NCBI RefSeq assembly: GCF_016107285.1
Contig: NZ_RCVQ01000010.1
Location: 45,648-109,647 of the forward strand
Direction of reading: 5' to 3'
DNA length: 64,000 nucleotides
From: Roseomonas sp. KE0001
Lineage (GTDB): Bacteria; Pseudomonadota; Alphaproteobacteria; Acetobacterales; Acetobacteraceae
A program made the translations under genes and the position numbers. The notes under the pieces are model-generated. The model was not told where the DNA came from. It searched no databases and worked only from the letters and a program-made list of their open reading frames with translations. Below are positions 47,341 to 55,767 of the stretch, one piece after another (positions within the stretch are counted from its first letter, which is position 1; the number at the start of each line of letters is the position of its first letter).

Positions 47341-48111
47341 GCCGGCCAGCGGCGCCGCCTCCAGGAGATAGCCGGTCAGCCGGCCCAGCCAGCGGCCCGG
47401 CATCTCGACCCGCACCGGCACGATCGGCGCGCCGGGCCAGGGGCTGGCCATCCAGGCGAGCCCCTCCTGTGGCTCGCGCGCCTCCTGTCCATCCTCGTGG
47501 CGGAAGCCGGCGATCTGCCGTCCGGTGAAGCCACAGCGCACCGCTTCGCCGCTCCAGGCCCCGCCCCAGGGCGCCAGCCGGTCGCGACCCAGGGTCCGGG
47601 CGGCGAGATCGGCCCGGCGGCGGCCGTCGAAGATCGCCACCTGGCCCTCGCAACGACCGGTCCGCGCCAGGTTGCGGGTCAGCTGCGCCAGAGCCGTCAG
47701 GGAATCGACGGTGTTGTGCCGCAGCCCCGGCGGCACGCTCTCCCGATCGGGCTCCTCCGCCGGCGACAGCCGCAGCAGGGCCGGATGGCCTTCGCGATAG
47801 CCGATCTCCACCCGCCGGGCCTCACCGCGCCAGAAGCCGTCGCCGGTGAAGCGGATCGGCCAGGCCTGGTCCCCCGCCCAGACGCCCTCCACGCGATTGG
47901 ACTGCCGGCCCTGGCTCAGCCAACCCGCCACGCCGGTCAGGCTGAGCCGGCTCTCGATCCGGTAGCGGGCGGGATCATCGAGGGCGAAAATCACCTCGAC
48001 TCGCATCACCTGCATGCCGGCCGCCTGCACGCCATAGACAGCCCGCAACGGTTCCGCCCGCGCCGGGAGCGTGAGAAGCAGCGGCAATGCGGCGGCGATG
48101 GCAAGACGCAT
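47326..48111 (-). CDS. DUF3108 domain exported protein
   Basis: Protein of 261 residues with a Sec signal peptide (MRLAIAAALPLLLTLPARA-EPLRA). The mature part is mostly beta-strand: AVYGVQAAGMQVMRVEVIFA, YRIESRLSLTGVAGWLS, and RHNTVDSLTALAQLTRNLAR with the conserved D(P/S)L-TAL element of DUF3108. Members are periplasmic or outer-membrane-associated beta-barrel-like proteins of unknown function. Transcribed alone, convergent with and slightly overlapping gph. Confidence 0.82.
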   Translation of the reverse strand: MRLAIAAALPLLLTLPARAEPLRAVYGVQAAGMQVMRVEVIFALDDPARYRIESRLSLTGVAGWLSQGRQSNRVEGVWAGDQAWPIRFTGDGFWRGEARRVEIGYREGHPALLRLSPAEEPDRESVPPGLRHNTVDSLTALAQLTRNLARTGRCEGQVAIFDGRRRADLAARTLGRDRLAPWGGAWSGEAVRCGFTGRQIAGFRHEDGQEAREPQEGLAWMASPWPGAPIVPVRVEMPGRWLGRLTGYLLEAAPLAGSAGQ

Positions 48112-48209
48112 GAAGAAGAGATGATGCCGGGACGCGGCGTGTGAAGGGGGGCCCGGAAGGCCTGCTTGACAGCCCCCGCGCCCGCCAGTATTTCCCGCCC
48201 CACTTCGAT

Positions 48210-48284
48210 GGGTGCGTAGCTCAGCGGTAGAGCATCGCCTTCACACGGCGGGGGTCACAGGTTCAATCCCTGTCGCACCCACCA
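48210..48284 (+). tRNA. tRNA-Val (anticodon CAC)
   Basis: A 75-nt cloverleaf. The acceptor stem GGGTGCG/CGCACCC is followed by discriminator A and an encoded CCA (48282-48284). The anticodon loop TTCACAC gives anticodon CAC. The T-arm contains GGTTCAATCCC. It lies between the DUF3108 gene and the RTX-like gene. Confidence 0.96.
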
Positions 48285-48420
48285 TCGAAGCCTTCCAGAA
48301 TCGTGTGAATATCCCGCATCAAGGCCATTTTCGCGGCCCGACTCTCAATTTTTGGCGTTTCTCTTGCGACAGTAGATGGCTTTGGTCATGCTGTGGGCAG
48401 TCACAGCCCCCGGGAACGCC

Positions 48421-49359
48421 ATGGCCAGAAATTACATCGAACCGATCCAGAACATCATTGGCACGCCCGCCAGCGAGGAACTCCGCGGCGGCGCGGGTGC
48501 CGACTATATCTATGGTGACAACGGAAACGACTATCTGATCGGTCTCGGCGGTGCCAACTTCATCGATGGCGGCCCCGGATTCGACACCGCCGGCTATGCC
48601 GACGTCCGCCTCTTCTACACCATCACGGTCACGGGCGGCGTGGTCACCGTCGAGAACGCCATCACCGGTGATCTCGACCGGCTGGTCGGCGTCGAGCAGC
48701 TGAACTTCGCCGACCAGGCGGTGGCGCTGGGAACCCTGCCGGACTTCCAGCCGCAGCTCTACCTGGCCTCGAACCCCGATGTCCTGACCGTCGGCGAAGG
48801 CGTTTCCGCCCTGGCCGCATGGCACTATGGCGAGTTCGGCTTCGCCGAGGGCCGGCCGACGGCCAGCTTCCAGCCCTTCTCCTACATCGCCTCCTATGGC
48901 GACCTGATCGCCGCCCTGGGCACCAACCGGGACGCCGGCGTCTATCACTTCGTGTCGGCCGGACATGCCGAGGGCCGCACCGTCAGCTTCGACGGCCTCT
49001 CCTACCTCGCTGCCAATGCCGATGTCCTGAACGCGGTCGGCCCGAACGCCGAGAACGGCGCCGTCCACTACATCCAGTTCGGTGCCGGCGAGGGTCGCGC
49101 CACGACCTTCAACTGGCTGGAGTACATCGCCTCCTATGGCGACCTGATCACCGTGCTGGGAGCCGATGCGGCGGCGGGCCGGGCCCATTATGCCAGCAAC
49201 GGCATCGCCGAGGGCCGGGCGCCGGACACCTTCGATGCCGCCGCCTATCTCTCCAAGTATGCCGATCTCCAGGCTGCCTTCGGCACCGACCTGGCCGCGG
49301 CGACGCAGCACTTCATCGCCTTTGGCTATGGGGAAGGCCGCTCGGACGACCTCGTCTGA
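48421..49359 (+). CDS. RTX-type calcium-binding protein with five 40-residue C-terminal repeats
   Basis: Acidic, cysteine-free protein of 312 residues. Residues about 20-55 hold glycine/aspartate nonapeptide turns of the RTX kind (GGAGADYIYGDNGNDYLIG, GGANFIDGGPGFD), followed by a short beta domain ending GVEQLNFADQ. Residues 113-307 are five repeats of about 40 residues, starting at 113, 154, 194, 234 and 275, pattern Y(I/L)ASYGDLxxALGxDxxAGxxHYxxxGxAEGR. There is no Sec signal; RTX proteins leave through type I secretion using a C-terminal signal, though no secretion genes are nearby. GGGAAC precedes the ATG at 48421; an ATG at 48376 has no ribosome site. The role is unknown, perhaps surface or adhesion. 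Confidence 0.85.
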   Translation: MARNYIEPIQNIIGTPASEELRGGAGADYIYGDNGNDYLIGLGGANFIDGGPGFDTAGYADVRLFYTITVTGGVVTVENAITGDLDRLVGVEQLNFADQAVALGTLPDFQPQLYLASNPDVLTVGEGVSALAAWHYGEFGFAEGRPTASFQPFSYIASYGDLIAALGTNRDAGVYHFVSAGHAEGRTVSFDGLSYLAANADVLNAVGPNAENGAVHYIQFGAGEGRATTFNWLEYIASYGDLITVLGADAAAGRAHYASNGIAEGRAPDTFDAAAYLSKYADLQAAFGTDLAAATQHFIAFGYGEGRSDDLV

Positions 49360-49467
49360 GACGGCTCGCCGGCGGCGGACAGCCGCCGGCGCCCCACCTC
49401 CGTTCCAGGCGGTTCGCGGGACCGCCCGGCATCGAGTGTCAGGAACCGCGCATCCGCGCTGCCGGAG

Positions 49468-49953
49468 CTATCGGTCGCGCTGGGGCCCCTCGCCGCGGCG
49501 GGGACCCTGCAACTCGCCCTGCTCCAGCTGACCATCCCCATTCGCATCGGCCGCCCGGAACAGGGCGAGCGTCACGGGACGGACCTCCGCGAGGCTGAGC
49601 CGACCGTCGCGATCCGCGTCGGCGGCACGGAACATGGCCTCCGCCCGCTTCGGCAGGCTGTCACCGGCCTTCGCCGGACCGGGGCGCGCGGAGGCGGGAC
49701 GGTGCGCCGCCATGAAAGCCGCGATCTCCCCCCGCTCCAGCTGACCGTCGCCATTCGCATCGGCCTCGGCGAAGCGGGCCGAGAGAAAGTTGAGCGCCTC
49801 GGCCTCGCTCACCCGCCCGTTCCGATCGGCATCGGCCTGCTGGAACAGCCTGCCGGCCATCCCCTGGCGGCCCGTCTGCTGCGGCTGCGCCAGAGCCGGC
49901 GCGGCCATGATCAACGAGAAGCCAAACAGGGCCAGCGCATGCATGGTTTTCAT
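49468..49953 (-). CDS. Exported protein with four EF-hand calcium loops
   Basis: Protein of 161 residues with a Sec signal peptide (MKTMHALALFGFSLIMAAPA, cleavage near ALA-QPQQT). Four complete 12-residue EF-hand loops follow in two pairs: DADRNGRVSEAE, DANGDGQLERGE, DADRDGRLSLAE and DANGDGQLEQGE. Each has D1, D/N at 3 and 5, G6 and E12, so all should bind calcium. The linker between the pairs (about 82-101) is Pro/Ala-rich. It is a periplasmic calmodulin-like protein, function unknown. It is convergent with the RTX-like gene, 108 bp apart. Confidence 0.9.
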   Translation of the reverse strand: MKTMHALALFGFSLIMAAPALAQPQQTGRQGMAGRLFQQADADRNGRVSEAEALNFLSARFAEADANGDGQLERGEIAAFMAAHRPASARPGPAKAGDSLPKRAEAMFRAADADRDGRLSLAEVRPVTLALFRAADANGDGQLEQGELQGPRRGEGPQRDR

Positions 49954-50067
49954 CTTGGTCCTTTCCCGGCTCGGCCACGTCGTGCGGCCATGACGGGAAA
50001 GTTGGGAAGTCCATGTAACGGGCGCGTTGCCGCGGCGCCGGTCCGCGGTGATGAAGTGTGACAGGAC

Positions 50068-51252
50068 TCAGCGCGACGGGCGCGCCGGCCTCGCCGGGTT
50101 GCGGCGCGCAGGCGCGGCCCGGACACGGCCGCCGCCATCGCCCTGCTCCACCACCGTACGGTTCCTTCGCGCCTGGGCCACCTTCGCCGCCGGCCGGGCA
50201 CTGGCCAGGACGGGACGGGCCGGGCGGGCGGCCGCCTTGCGGGCGGCCTGCGGGGCCGGTGCCGGCCGGGCCGTCACGGTCCGCCGCGCAGGCGTGGCGG
50301 CCGCGGCGCGGGCCACCAGCCCCGTCCCCCGGACTGGACGGGCCGCCAGCGCGGCGCCACCGACGGCGGCCATGGCCAGGCCGGTGGAAGGCGTCGCGCG
50401 GGCGAAGTAGTCCGAGCCGCCCACGCCGATCTGCGCGAAGCCGCGGTCGAGCAGGGCGGCGGCATGGCGGTCCCGCTCCACCCAGGAACTGCCTCCGAAC
50501 ACGGCGACGATCAGCCGGGCGTTCTGGCGCCTGGCGCTGCTGACGATGTTGAAGCCGCTGGCGGTGATGTAACCGGTCTTGATGCCGTCCACCCCCTCGT
50601 ACTCGCCGAGCATGCGGTTGTGGTTGCGCAAGGTGATGCTGCCCATCGAATGCTGACGGGTGCCGAAGTAATGGTAGTACTCAGGAAAATCCTGCTGCAG
50701 GCGCCGCCCAAGCGTGGCCATGTCATGCGCCGTGGTGATCTGGTCCGGGTCCGGCAGGCCCGAGGCATTGCGGAAGGTGGAACCGCTCATGCCGAGGGAG
50801 CGCGCCCGCAGCGTCATCATCTGCGCGAAGCGGGATTCGCTGCCGCCGCCCAGGGTCTCGCCCAGCAGCGAGGCGACGTCATTGGCGGACTTGGTGACCA
50901 GCGCATAAATCGCGTTCTCGACGCTGATCGTCCGCCCCGGCGGCAGGCCGAGCTTGGACGGCGGGCGCATCGCCGCCGTGTCGGTCATCATCAGGCGCTG
51001 GTCGAGGTCGAGCTGGCCCCGGCGCAACGCGTCGAAGACGAGATAGAGCGTCATCATCTTGGTCAGCGACGCAGGATGGCGCGGCGCGTCGGCGTTGCTG
51101 CCGAACAGCACGGTCCCGGTCCGTGGGTCCATGACCACGGAGGCGTAACGTTCGCTGCCGATCTGCGCCCTAGCGGCGCCAGGAAGCGCGGCGGCGAGGA
51201 GCGCCGAAGCGGCAAGCAGCCCCAGCTGCCGCATCGCGCGGGTCAGTTGCAT
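50068..51252 (-). CDS. D-alanyl-D-alanine carboxypeptidase (S11, DacA/PBP5-like) with basic low-complexity tail
   Basis: Peptidoglycan-trimming serine peptidase of 394 residues. A signal peptide covers residues 1-29 (ARA-QIGSE). The penicillin-binding motifs are S62-K65 in ASLTKMMTLY, S122-A-N124 in TKSANDVASLL and K225-T-G in VDGIKTGYITASGFN. The catalytic domain ends near residue 285. In place of the usual PBP5 beta-domain and amphipathic anchor, the last about 95 residues are Ala/Arg/Pro-rich and strongly basic. The tail might bind wall polymers or membrane lipids; this is inference. Transcribed alone. Confidence 0.92.
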   Translation of the reverse strand: MQLTRAMRQLGLLAASALLAAALPGAARAQIGSERYASVVMDPRTGTVLFGSNADAPRHPASLTKMMTLYLVFDALRRGQLDLDQRLMMTDTAAMRPPSKLGLPPGRTISVENAIYALVTKSANDVASLLGETLGGGSESRFAQMMTLRARSLGMSGSTFRNASGLPDPDQITTAHDMATLGRRLQQDFPEYYHYFGTRQHSMGSITLRNHNRMLGEYEGVDGIKTGYITASGFNIVSSARRQNARLIVAVFGGSSWVERDRHAAALLDRGFAQIGVGGSDYFARATPSTGLAMAAVGGAALAARPVRGTGLVARAAAATPARRTVTARPAPAPQAARKAAARPARPVLASARPAAKVAQARRNRTVVEQGDGGGRVRAAPARRNPARPARPSR

Positions 51253-51614
51253 GAGAATCCCCCAAAAGTCCTCACCCCCCAGTGAGGTGGAGGCATCCTA
51301 ACGGGATGCGTGCAGAGCTGTCATCGAGAACTGAACAGGAACTCAGGCTTCTAACAAGAGGTTAAGAGACATTTCTTACAGTTGGCGCAACGCCACCTTC
51401 ACGGCTCCGTGACTTTCTTCGTTCGGAGGTGGAAAAGAATTCTTGTGCGCTGCAAAATAAGACTCGACAGCGCGCCGGCTCGTTGCCATATCGGCTTTAT
51501 GTTGCGCTGCACAAAAGGCGTAAACAAGGGTTCCCCCGGCTCCGGGGCCCTGCCGACCCGCCGGATGCACCGGCTCCTTCCCGGTTCTGGAGCCAGAGTT
51601 CGAGGAGAGCGCCC
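51253..51614 (+). promoter_or_regulatory. Phasin upstream region with repeated TGCGCTGCA boxes
   Basis: This 362-bp gap holds no gene. TGCGCTGCAAAA (51446-51457) and TGCGCTGCACAAA (51503-51515) are near-identical and 57 bp apart; the second is preceded by GT, giving GTTGCGC, whose complement GCGCAAC recurs at about 51385-51391 within TTGGCGCAA. PhaR, the repressor of phasin genes, binds TGC/GCA-rich palindromes in related bacteria, so these are candidate PhaR sites. The exact promoter is not defined. Confidence 0.4.
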
Positions 51615-52199
51615 ATGGCCAGTGAAGCCAAGGTGACCAAGCTGACCACGGAGAAGGCCCAGGCGGGCGTCGCGGCGGCCGAGAAGCTGACCGAAACCGC
51701 CGTGCAGGCGACGGAGGAGGCGGTGCGTAACCCCACCGCCGCGCCGAAGCTGGCGACGGATGTTGTGAACGAAGGCGTGGCGCAGGCCCGCACGGCAATG
51801 GAGAAGAACATGGAACAGGTGACGCGTTCGGCCGAGGGCTTCTACAAGGCGAGCGAGGACGTGGTGGAGTTCAGCCGCGGCAATATCGAGGCGGTGACCA
51901 AGGCCACCCAGACCTATGTGGCCGGCCTCCAGGACCTCAGCAAGCAGGCCTTTGCCGTCTTCCAGGCGCTGAACGAGCAGGCCGTGCAGAACGCCAAGGC
52001 CCTGTCCTCGGTCAAGAGCATCAAGGAAGCCGCCGAGATGCAGACCAGCTTCGCCAAGGCGCAGCTGGAGAAGACGATGGCCGAGACCACCAAGCTGAAC
52101 GAGGCGGCCTTCAAGCTGGCCGAGCAGTCCTCGGCCCCGATCGCCGCCCGCATGACGCTGGCCTTCGAGAAGCTGAGCCGTCCGGCCGCCTTCAACTGA
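51615..52199 (+). CDS. Phasin family protein (polyhydroxyalkanoate granule coat)
   Basis: Alanine-rich, cysteine-free helical protein of 194 residues that coats PHA granules. It is almost entirely amphipathic helix, with the phasin core SAEGFYKASEDVVEFSRGNI (about 72-91) and the helix TYVAGLQDLSKQAFAVFQAL. The N-terminus MASEAKVTKLTTEKAQAGVA is polar with no signal. GAGGAGAGCG precedes the ATG at 51615; the open frame upstream to 51429 has no better start. A strong hairpin follows at 52258. It implies that the organism stores PHA; no phaC, phaA or phaB is in the window. Confidence 0.93.
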   Translation: MASEAKVTKLTTEKAQAGVAAAEKLTETAVQATEEAVRNPTAAPKLATDVVNEGVAQARTAMEKNMEQVTRSAEGFYKASEDVVEFSRGNIEAVTKATQTYVAGLQDLSKQAFAVFQALNEQAVQNAKALSSVKSIKEAAEMQTSFAKAQLEKTMAETTKLNEAAFKLAEQSSAPIAARMTLAFEKLSRPAAFN

Positions 52200-52257
52200 G
52201 AAGACCATCGGGGGAGGCGCGGCTGGACCGCCGCCTCCTCCACCGGCGATGACGAGG

Positions 52258-52287
52258 GGGCCGGCGGCACAAAGGTGTCGCCGGCCC
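52258..52287 (+). terminator. Strong hairpin downstream of the phasin gene, probable terminator
   Basis: GGGCCGGCGGCAC pairs with GTGTCGCCGGCCC (13 bp, one G-U) around the loop AAAG. Only TT follows, so it is not a classical U-tract terminator. A weaker GC hairpin lies before it at about 52212-52239. The rest of the 315-bp gap to clpS (52200-52514) shows no gene. Confidence 0.55.
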
Positions 52288-52514
52288 TTGGCGTTCCGGG
52301 CCTCCTGGCGTCGCGCCGGACATGGGTCCGTCCCGCGATGATGGCCGGTTTTCCCTCGCCGGACCGCGTGGCCCTTCACCTGGCCCCTTTCGCTCCGATA
52401 TCCTGCGGGCTAACGGGAGGCTCTGCGGAACGGCGATGGCGCTGGCGGCGTGCGTCAGCCAGAGTCAGAATCGGTTTCCGGCATGACGAACAAGGGTGGG
52501 CTTTCGGCGGAATT

Positions 52515-52880
52515 ATGATGGATCAGGACAAACGCCCCATCCGCGGCGCCAGTGGAGGGGCGGGGCAGGACGGCGGCGGCGAGGGCACGGCCACCGGGGT
52601 CGTGGTCAAGCCCCGCGCCCGCACCCGCAAGCCCGCCATGTACAAGGTGCTGATGCTCAACGACGACTACACGCCGATGGAGTTCGTCGTCCATGTGCTC
52701 GAGCGCTTCTTCCAGAAGAACCGGGAGGAGGCAACCCGCATCATGCTGCATGTGCATCGCCGGGGCGTGGGCGTCTGCGGCGTCTATACCTATGAGGTGG
52801 CGGAAACCAAGGTCACCCAGGTGATGGACCTCGCCCGGCAGAATCAGCACCCCCTGCAGTGCACGATCGAAAAGGAATGA
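52515..52880 (+). CDS. clpS: ATP-dependent Clp protease adaptor ClpS
   Basis: N-end-rule adaptor of 121 residues that hands proteins with bulky N-terminal residues to ClpA. The core [20 protein letters not shown] contains the Asn-Asp-Asp of the N-degron pocket; [20 protein letters not shown] and [20 protein letters not shown] complete the fold. The first about 35 residues are a Gly-rich flexible tail, the part that engages ClpA. Two ATGs stand in tandem (52515, 52518); GGCGGAA precedes them. An alternative-hairpin element straddles the stop codon, and clpA starts 186 bp later. Confidence 0.96.
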   Translation: MMDQDKRPIRGASGGAGQDGGGEGTATGVVVKPRARTRKPAMYKVLMLNDDYTPMEFVVHVLERFFQKNREEATRIMLHVHRRGVGVCGVYTYEVAETKVTQVMDLARQNQHPLQCTIEKE

Positions 52881-52906
52881 TCGTGCGGAAAATGATGCAT
52901 CGCACG
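52861..52906 (+). promoter_or_regulatory. Mutually exclusive hairpins across the clpS stop codon, possible attenuator
   Basis: GCACGATC (52861-52868) is a perfect inverted match to GATCGTGC (52879-52886), which includes the last two bases of the clpS stop codon. The same middle strand, CGTGCG (52882-52887), can instead pair with CGCACG (52901-52906). The two folds cannot coexist. A ribosome finishing clpS would cover the first arm and favour the second hairpin. No U-tract follows. Confidence 0.5.
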
Positions 52907-53066
52907 CTCATCTCTGTGTAACCTGCTGAAACTAAGAATACCCCTCGCCGTCTTGAGGGTGAGGAACCACATTACGGTTATCCGGATCATCCGATCCGTT
53001 CCTGTCCTGCGGCGATGGCCGATCACCCCGGCTGCGCCGTGCTCTTGAAGGGGAGCGTCGTACCGC

Positions 53067-55418
53067 ATGCTGTCCCGCAACCTCGAACAGACGCTCCATC
53101 GGGCCCTCGGGCTCGCCAATGACCGCCGGCATGAATATGCCACGCTGGAGCATCTCCTCCTCGCCCTGGTCGACGATACGGACGCCGCCACCGTGCTGCG
53201 CGCTTGCGGCGTCGATCAGGACAAGCTGAAGCGCGACCTGACCGAGTTCCTCGACAAGGACCTGGCCGGCCTGGTGACCGAGCGCTCGGGCGATCCCAAG
53301 CCCACCGCCGGCTTCCAGCGCGTGGTGCAGCGGGCCGCCATCCACGTCCAGTCCTCGGGACGCGACGAGGTGACGGGCGCCAATGTCCTCGTCGCGCTGT
53401 TCAGCGAGCGCGAGAGCCACGCCGTCTACTTCCTGCAGCTGCAGGACATGACGCGGCTCGACGCGGTGAACTTCATCAGCCATGGCATCGCCAAGGCCCC
53501 CGGCCGCAGCGCCAGCCGGCCGGTTCAGGGTACGCCCGCCACACCTCCCTCCAGCCCGGAGGAGCCCGGCGAGAAGGAGGACAAGCCCCAGGGCCGCCGG
53601 GGTCAGGACGCGCTGTCGAACTACTGCGTGAACCTCAACAAGAAGGCACAGCAGGGCAAGATCGACCCGCTGATCGGGCGCGACCACGAGATCGAGCGTA
53701 CCATCCAGATCCTCTGCCGCCGCACCAAGAACAACCCGCTCTATGTGGGTGATCCGGGCGTCGGCAAGACCGCCATCGCCGAGGGGCTGGCCAAGCGGAT
53801 CATCGAGGGCGAGGTGCCCGAGGTGCTGCTGAAGTCGACCATCTACGCCCTCGACATGGGCTCCCTGCTCGCCGGCACGCGCTACCGCGGCGACTTCGAG
53901 GAGCGGCTGAAGGCGGTGGTGAACGAGCTGGAGCAGCAGCCAGGCTCGATCCTGTTCATCGACGAGATCCACACCGTGATCGGCGCCGGCGCCACCTCGG
54001 GCGGGGCGATGGATGCCTCGAACCTGCTGAAGCCGGCCCTGGCCCAGGGCACGCTGCGCTGTGTCGGATCGACCACCTACAAGGAATACCGGACCTACTT
54101 CGAGAAGGACCGCGCCCTGGTCCGCCGCTTCCAAAAGATCGACGTCAATGAGCCGACGGTCGAGGACGCGGTGAAGATCCTGACCGGCCTCAAGACCAAC
54201 TACGAGAAGCACCACAAGGTCAAGTACACGCCCGAGGCGATCCGCGCGGCGGTGGAGCTTTCCGCCAAGTACATCCATGACCGCAAGCTGCCCGACAAGG
54301 CGATCGACGTCATCGACGAGGTCGGCGCCTCGCGCATGCTGCAGCCCGAGGGGAAGCGGAAGAAGACCGTCACCCTGAAGGATGTCGAGGATATCGTCGC
54401 CAAGATCGCCCGTATTCCGCCCAAGAGCGTCTCCTCGGACGACAAGGAAACCCTCCGCAACCTGGAGCGCGACCTGAAGTCGATGGTCTTCGGCCAGGAC
54501 AACGCGATCGAGGCCCTCTCGGCCGCGATCAAGCTGTCCCGCGCCGGGCTGCGGGATGCCGAGAAGCCGATCGGCAACTACCTCTTCTCCGGCCCCACCG
54601 GCGTCGGCAAGACGGAAGTCGCCAAGCAGCTCGCCAAGACGCTGGGGATCGAGCTGATCCGCTTCGACATGTCCGAGTACATGGAGCGGCACAGCATCAG
54701 CCGGCTGATCGGCGCGCCGCCGGGCTATGTCGGCTTCGACCAGGGCGGCCTGCTGACCGACAGCATCGACCAGCATCCGCACGCCGTGCTGCTGCTGGAC
54801 GAGATCGAGAAGGCCCATCAGGACCTCTACAACATCCTGCTGCAGGTGATGGACCACGGGAAGCTGACCGACCACAACGGCAAGACCGTCGATTTCCGCA
54901 ACGTCATCCTGATCATGACGACCAATGCGGGCGCGGCGGACATGGCCAAGGCCGGCATCGGCTTCGGCCGGGAGGAGCGAAAGGGTGAGGACGAGGAGGC
55001 GGTGAAGCGCCTCTTCACCCCCGAGTTTCGCAACCGCCTCGACGCCGTGGTGCCCTTCGGCAACCTGACGCCGGAGATCGTCGGCAGCGTGGTGGAGAAG
55101 TTCGTGATGCAGCTGGAGGCCCAGCTCGCGGATCGCAACGTGACCATCGAGCTGTCCTCCGCCGCCAAGGAGTGGTTGGCGGAGAAGGGCTACGACCGTC
55201 TGTATGGCGCCCGCCCGCTGGCGCGTGTCATCCAGGAGTACATCAAGAAGCCGCTGGCCGAGGAGTTGCTCTTCGGCAAGCTGGCCAAGGGTGGCGCGGT
55301 CAAGGTGGGCAAGAAGGACGATGCCCTGACCTTCGAGTTCATTGAGGCCTCGGTCCCGGCTCTTCCGCGGCCGGATGGCGATGGCGAGAACGAGCACGCC
55401 CCGGAGGCCGCCGGCTAG
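53067..55418 (+). CDS. clpA: ATP-dependent Clp protease ATP-binding subunit ClpA
   Basis: Hexameric AAA+ unfoldase feeding ClpP, 783 residues, full length. The N-domain (about 1-145) has the two Clp_N repeats ([20 protein letters not shown]). AAA-1 has Walker [10 protein letters not shown] (228-236) and [19 protein letters not shown]-2 has Walker [10 protein letters not shown] (509-517) and [20 protein letters not shown]. The ClpP-docking loop is [10 protein letters not shown]. There is no middle coiled coil, which separates it from ClpB. The ATG at 53067 fits the family start [20 protein letters not shown] at 52952-52957 in the clpS-clpA gap could be a heat-shock -35, but no convincing -10 follows. 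A clear terminator ends the gene. Confidence 0.97.
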   Translation: MLSRNLEQTLHRALGLANDRRHEYATLEHLLLALVDDTDAATVLRACGVDQDKLKRDLTEFLDKDLAGLVTERSGDPKPTAGFQRVVQRAAIHVQSSGRDEVTGANVLVALFSERESHAVYFLQLQDMTRLDAVNFISHGIAKAPGRSASRPVQGTPATPPSSPEEPGEKEDKPQGRRGQDALSNYCVNLNKKAQQGKIDPLIGRDHEIERTIQILCRRTKNNPLYVGDPGVGKTAIAEGLAKRIIEGEVPEVLLKSTIYALDMGSLLAGTRYRGDFEERLKAVVNELEQQPGSILFIDEIHTVIGAGATSGGAMDASNLLKPALAQGTLRCVGSTTYKEYRTYFEKDRALVRRFQKIDVNEPTVEDAVKILTGLKTNYEKHHKVKYTPEAIRAAVELSAKYIHDRKLPDKAIDVIDEVGASRMLQPEGKRKKTVTLKDVEDIVAKIARIPPKSVSSDDKETLRNLERDLKSMVFGQDNAIEALSAAIKLSRAGLRDAEKPIGNYLFSGPTGVGKTEVAKQLAKTLGIELIRFDMSEYMERHSISRLIGAPPGYVGFDQGGLLTDSIDQHPHAVLLLDEIEKAHQDLYNILLQVMDHGKLTDHNGKTVDFRNVILIMTTNAGAADMAKAGIGFGREERKGEDEEAVKRLFTPEFRNRLDAVVPFGNLTPEIVGSVVEKFVMQLEAQLADRNVTIELSSAAKEWLAEKGYDRLYGARPLARVIQEYIKKPLAEELLFGKLAKGGAVKVGKKDDALTFEFIEASVPALPRPDGDGENEHAPEAAG

Positions 55419-55447
55419 GACAGCGCCTGACCGGCGCGCAGACGAGG

Positions 55448-55474
55448 AAGGCCGGGACATGTTCCGGCCTTTTT
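55448..55474 (+). terminator. Rho-independent terminator after clpA
   Basis: AAGGCCGGGACA pairs with TGTTCCGGCCTT (one G-U) and is followed by a run of five T. It stands 30 bp after the clpA stop. It is the clearest intrinsic terminator in the window. The rest of the 349-bp gap (55419-55767) holds only low-complexity DNA and, near 55484-55520, a slightly AT-richer patch that may contain the promoter of the next gene. Confidence 0.85.
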
Positions 55475-55767
55475 CACGTTCGCGTGATTCATGACCGCGC
55501 CATTATTTGGCCTTTGGCAATTGTCGCGGCACCCCGTAAGTCCCCCCGCGCCGGCCGCCTCCCCCCCCTTTGTGGCGGCCAGCCCGGTTGGCGCTGGCGG
55601 TTCCCCCAAACCGCCCCAGGCGCCAGCCTCGCCGCGAGGAGGCCTTCCGGGCCTCCTCGCGTCCTGAATCCGCTCCTCGCCGAAGCACCGGAGCCTGGGC
55701 CGAATCCAGAAAGGCTTTGCCGCCTCGTGTCGTCCGGGCTTTTCTGCCGCGCCACATGAGGTTGCCG

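Noticed and set aside
48210..49359. Genomic island inserted at tRNA-Val carrying the RTX-like gene
   Set aside because: No integrase, no repeat of the tRNA 3' end downstream, and GC content like the surroundings.
52952..52980. Heat-shock sigma32 promoter of clpA (CTTGAG with downstream element)
   Set aside because: The -35-like CTTGAG is present, but no acceptable C(C/T)TAT-type -10 occurs at the right distance.
52932..55460. An 842-residue open frame on the minus strand opposite clpA
   Set aside because: Pure antisense of clpA; composition is that of a shadow frame, and the clpA frame carries all family motifs.
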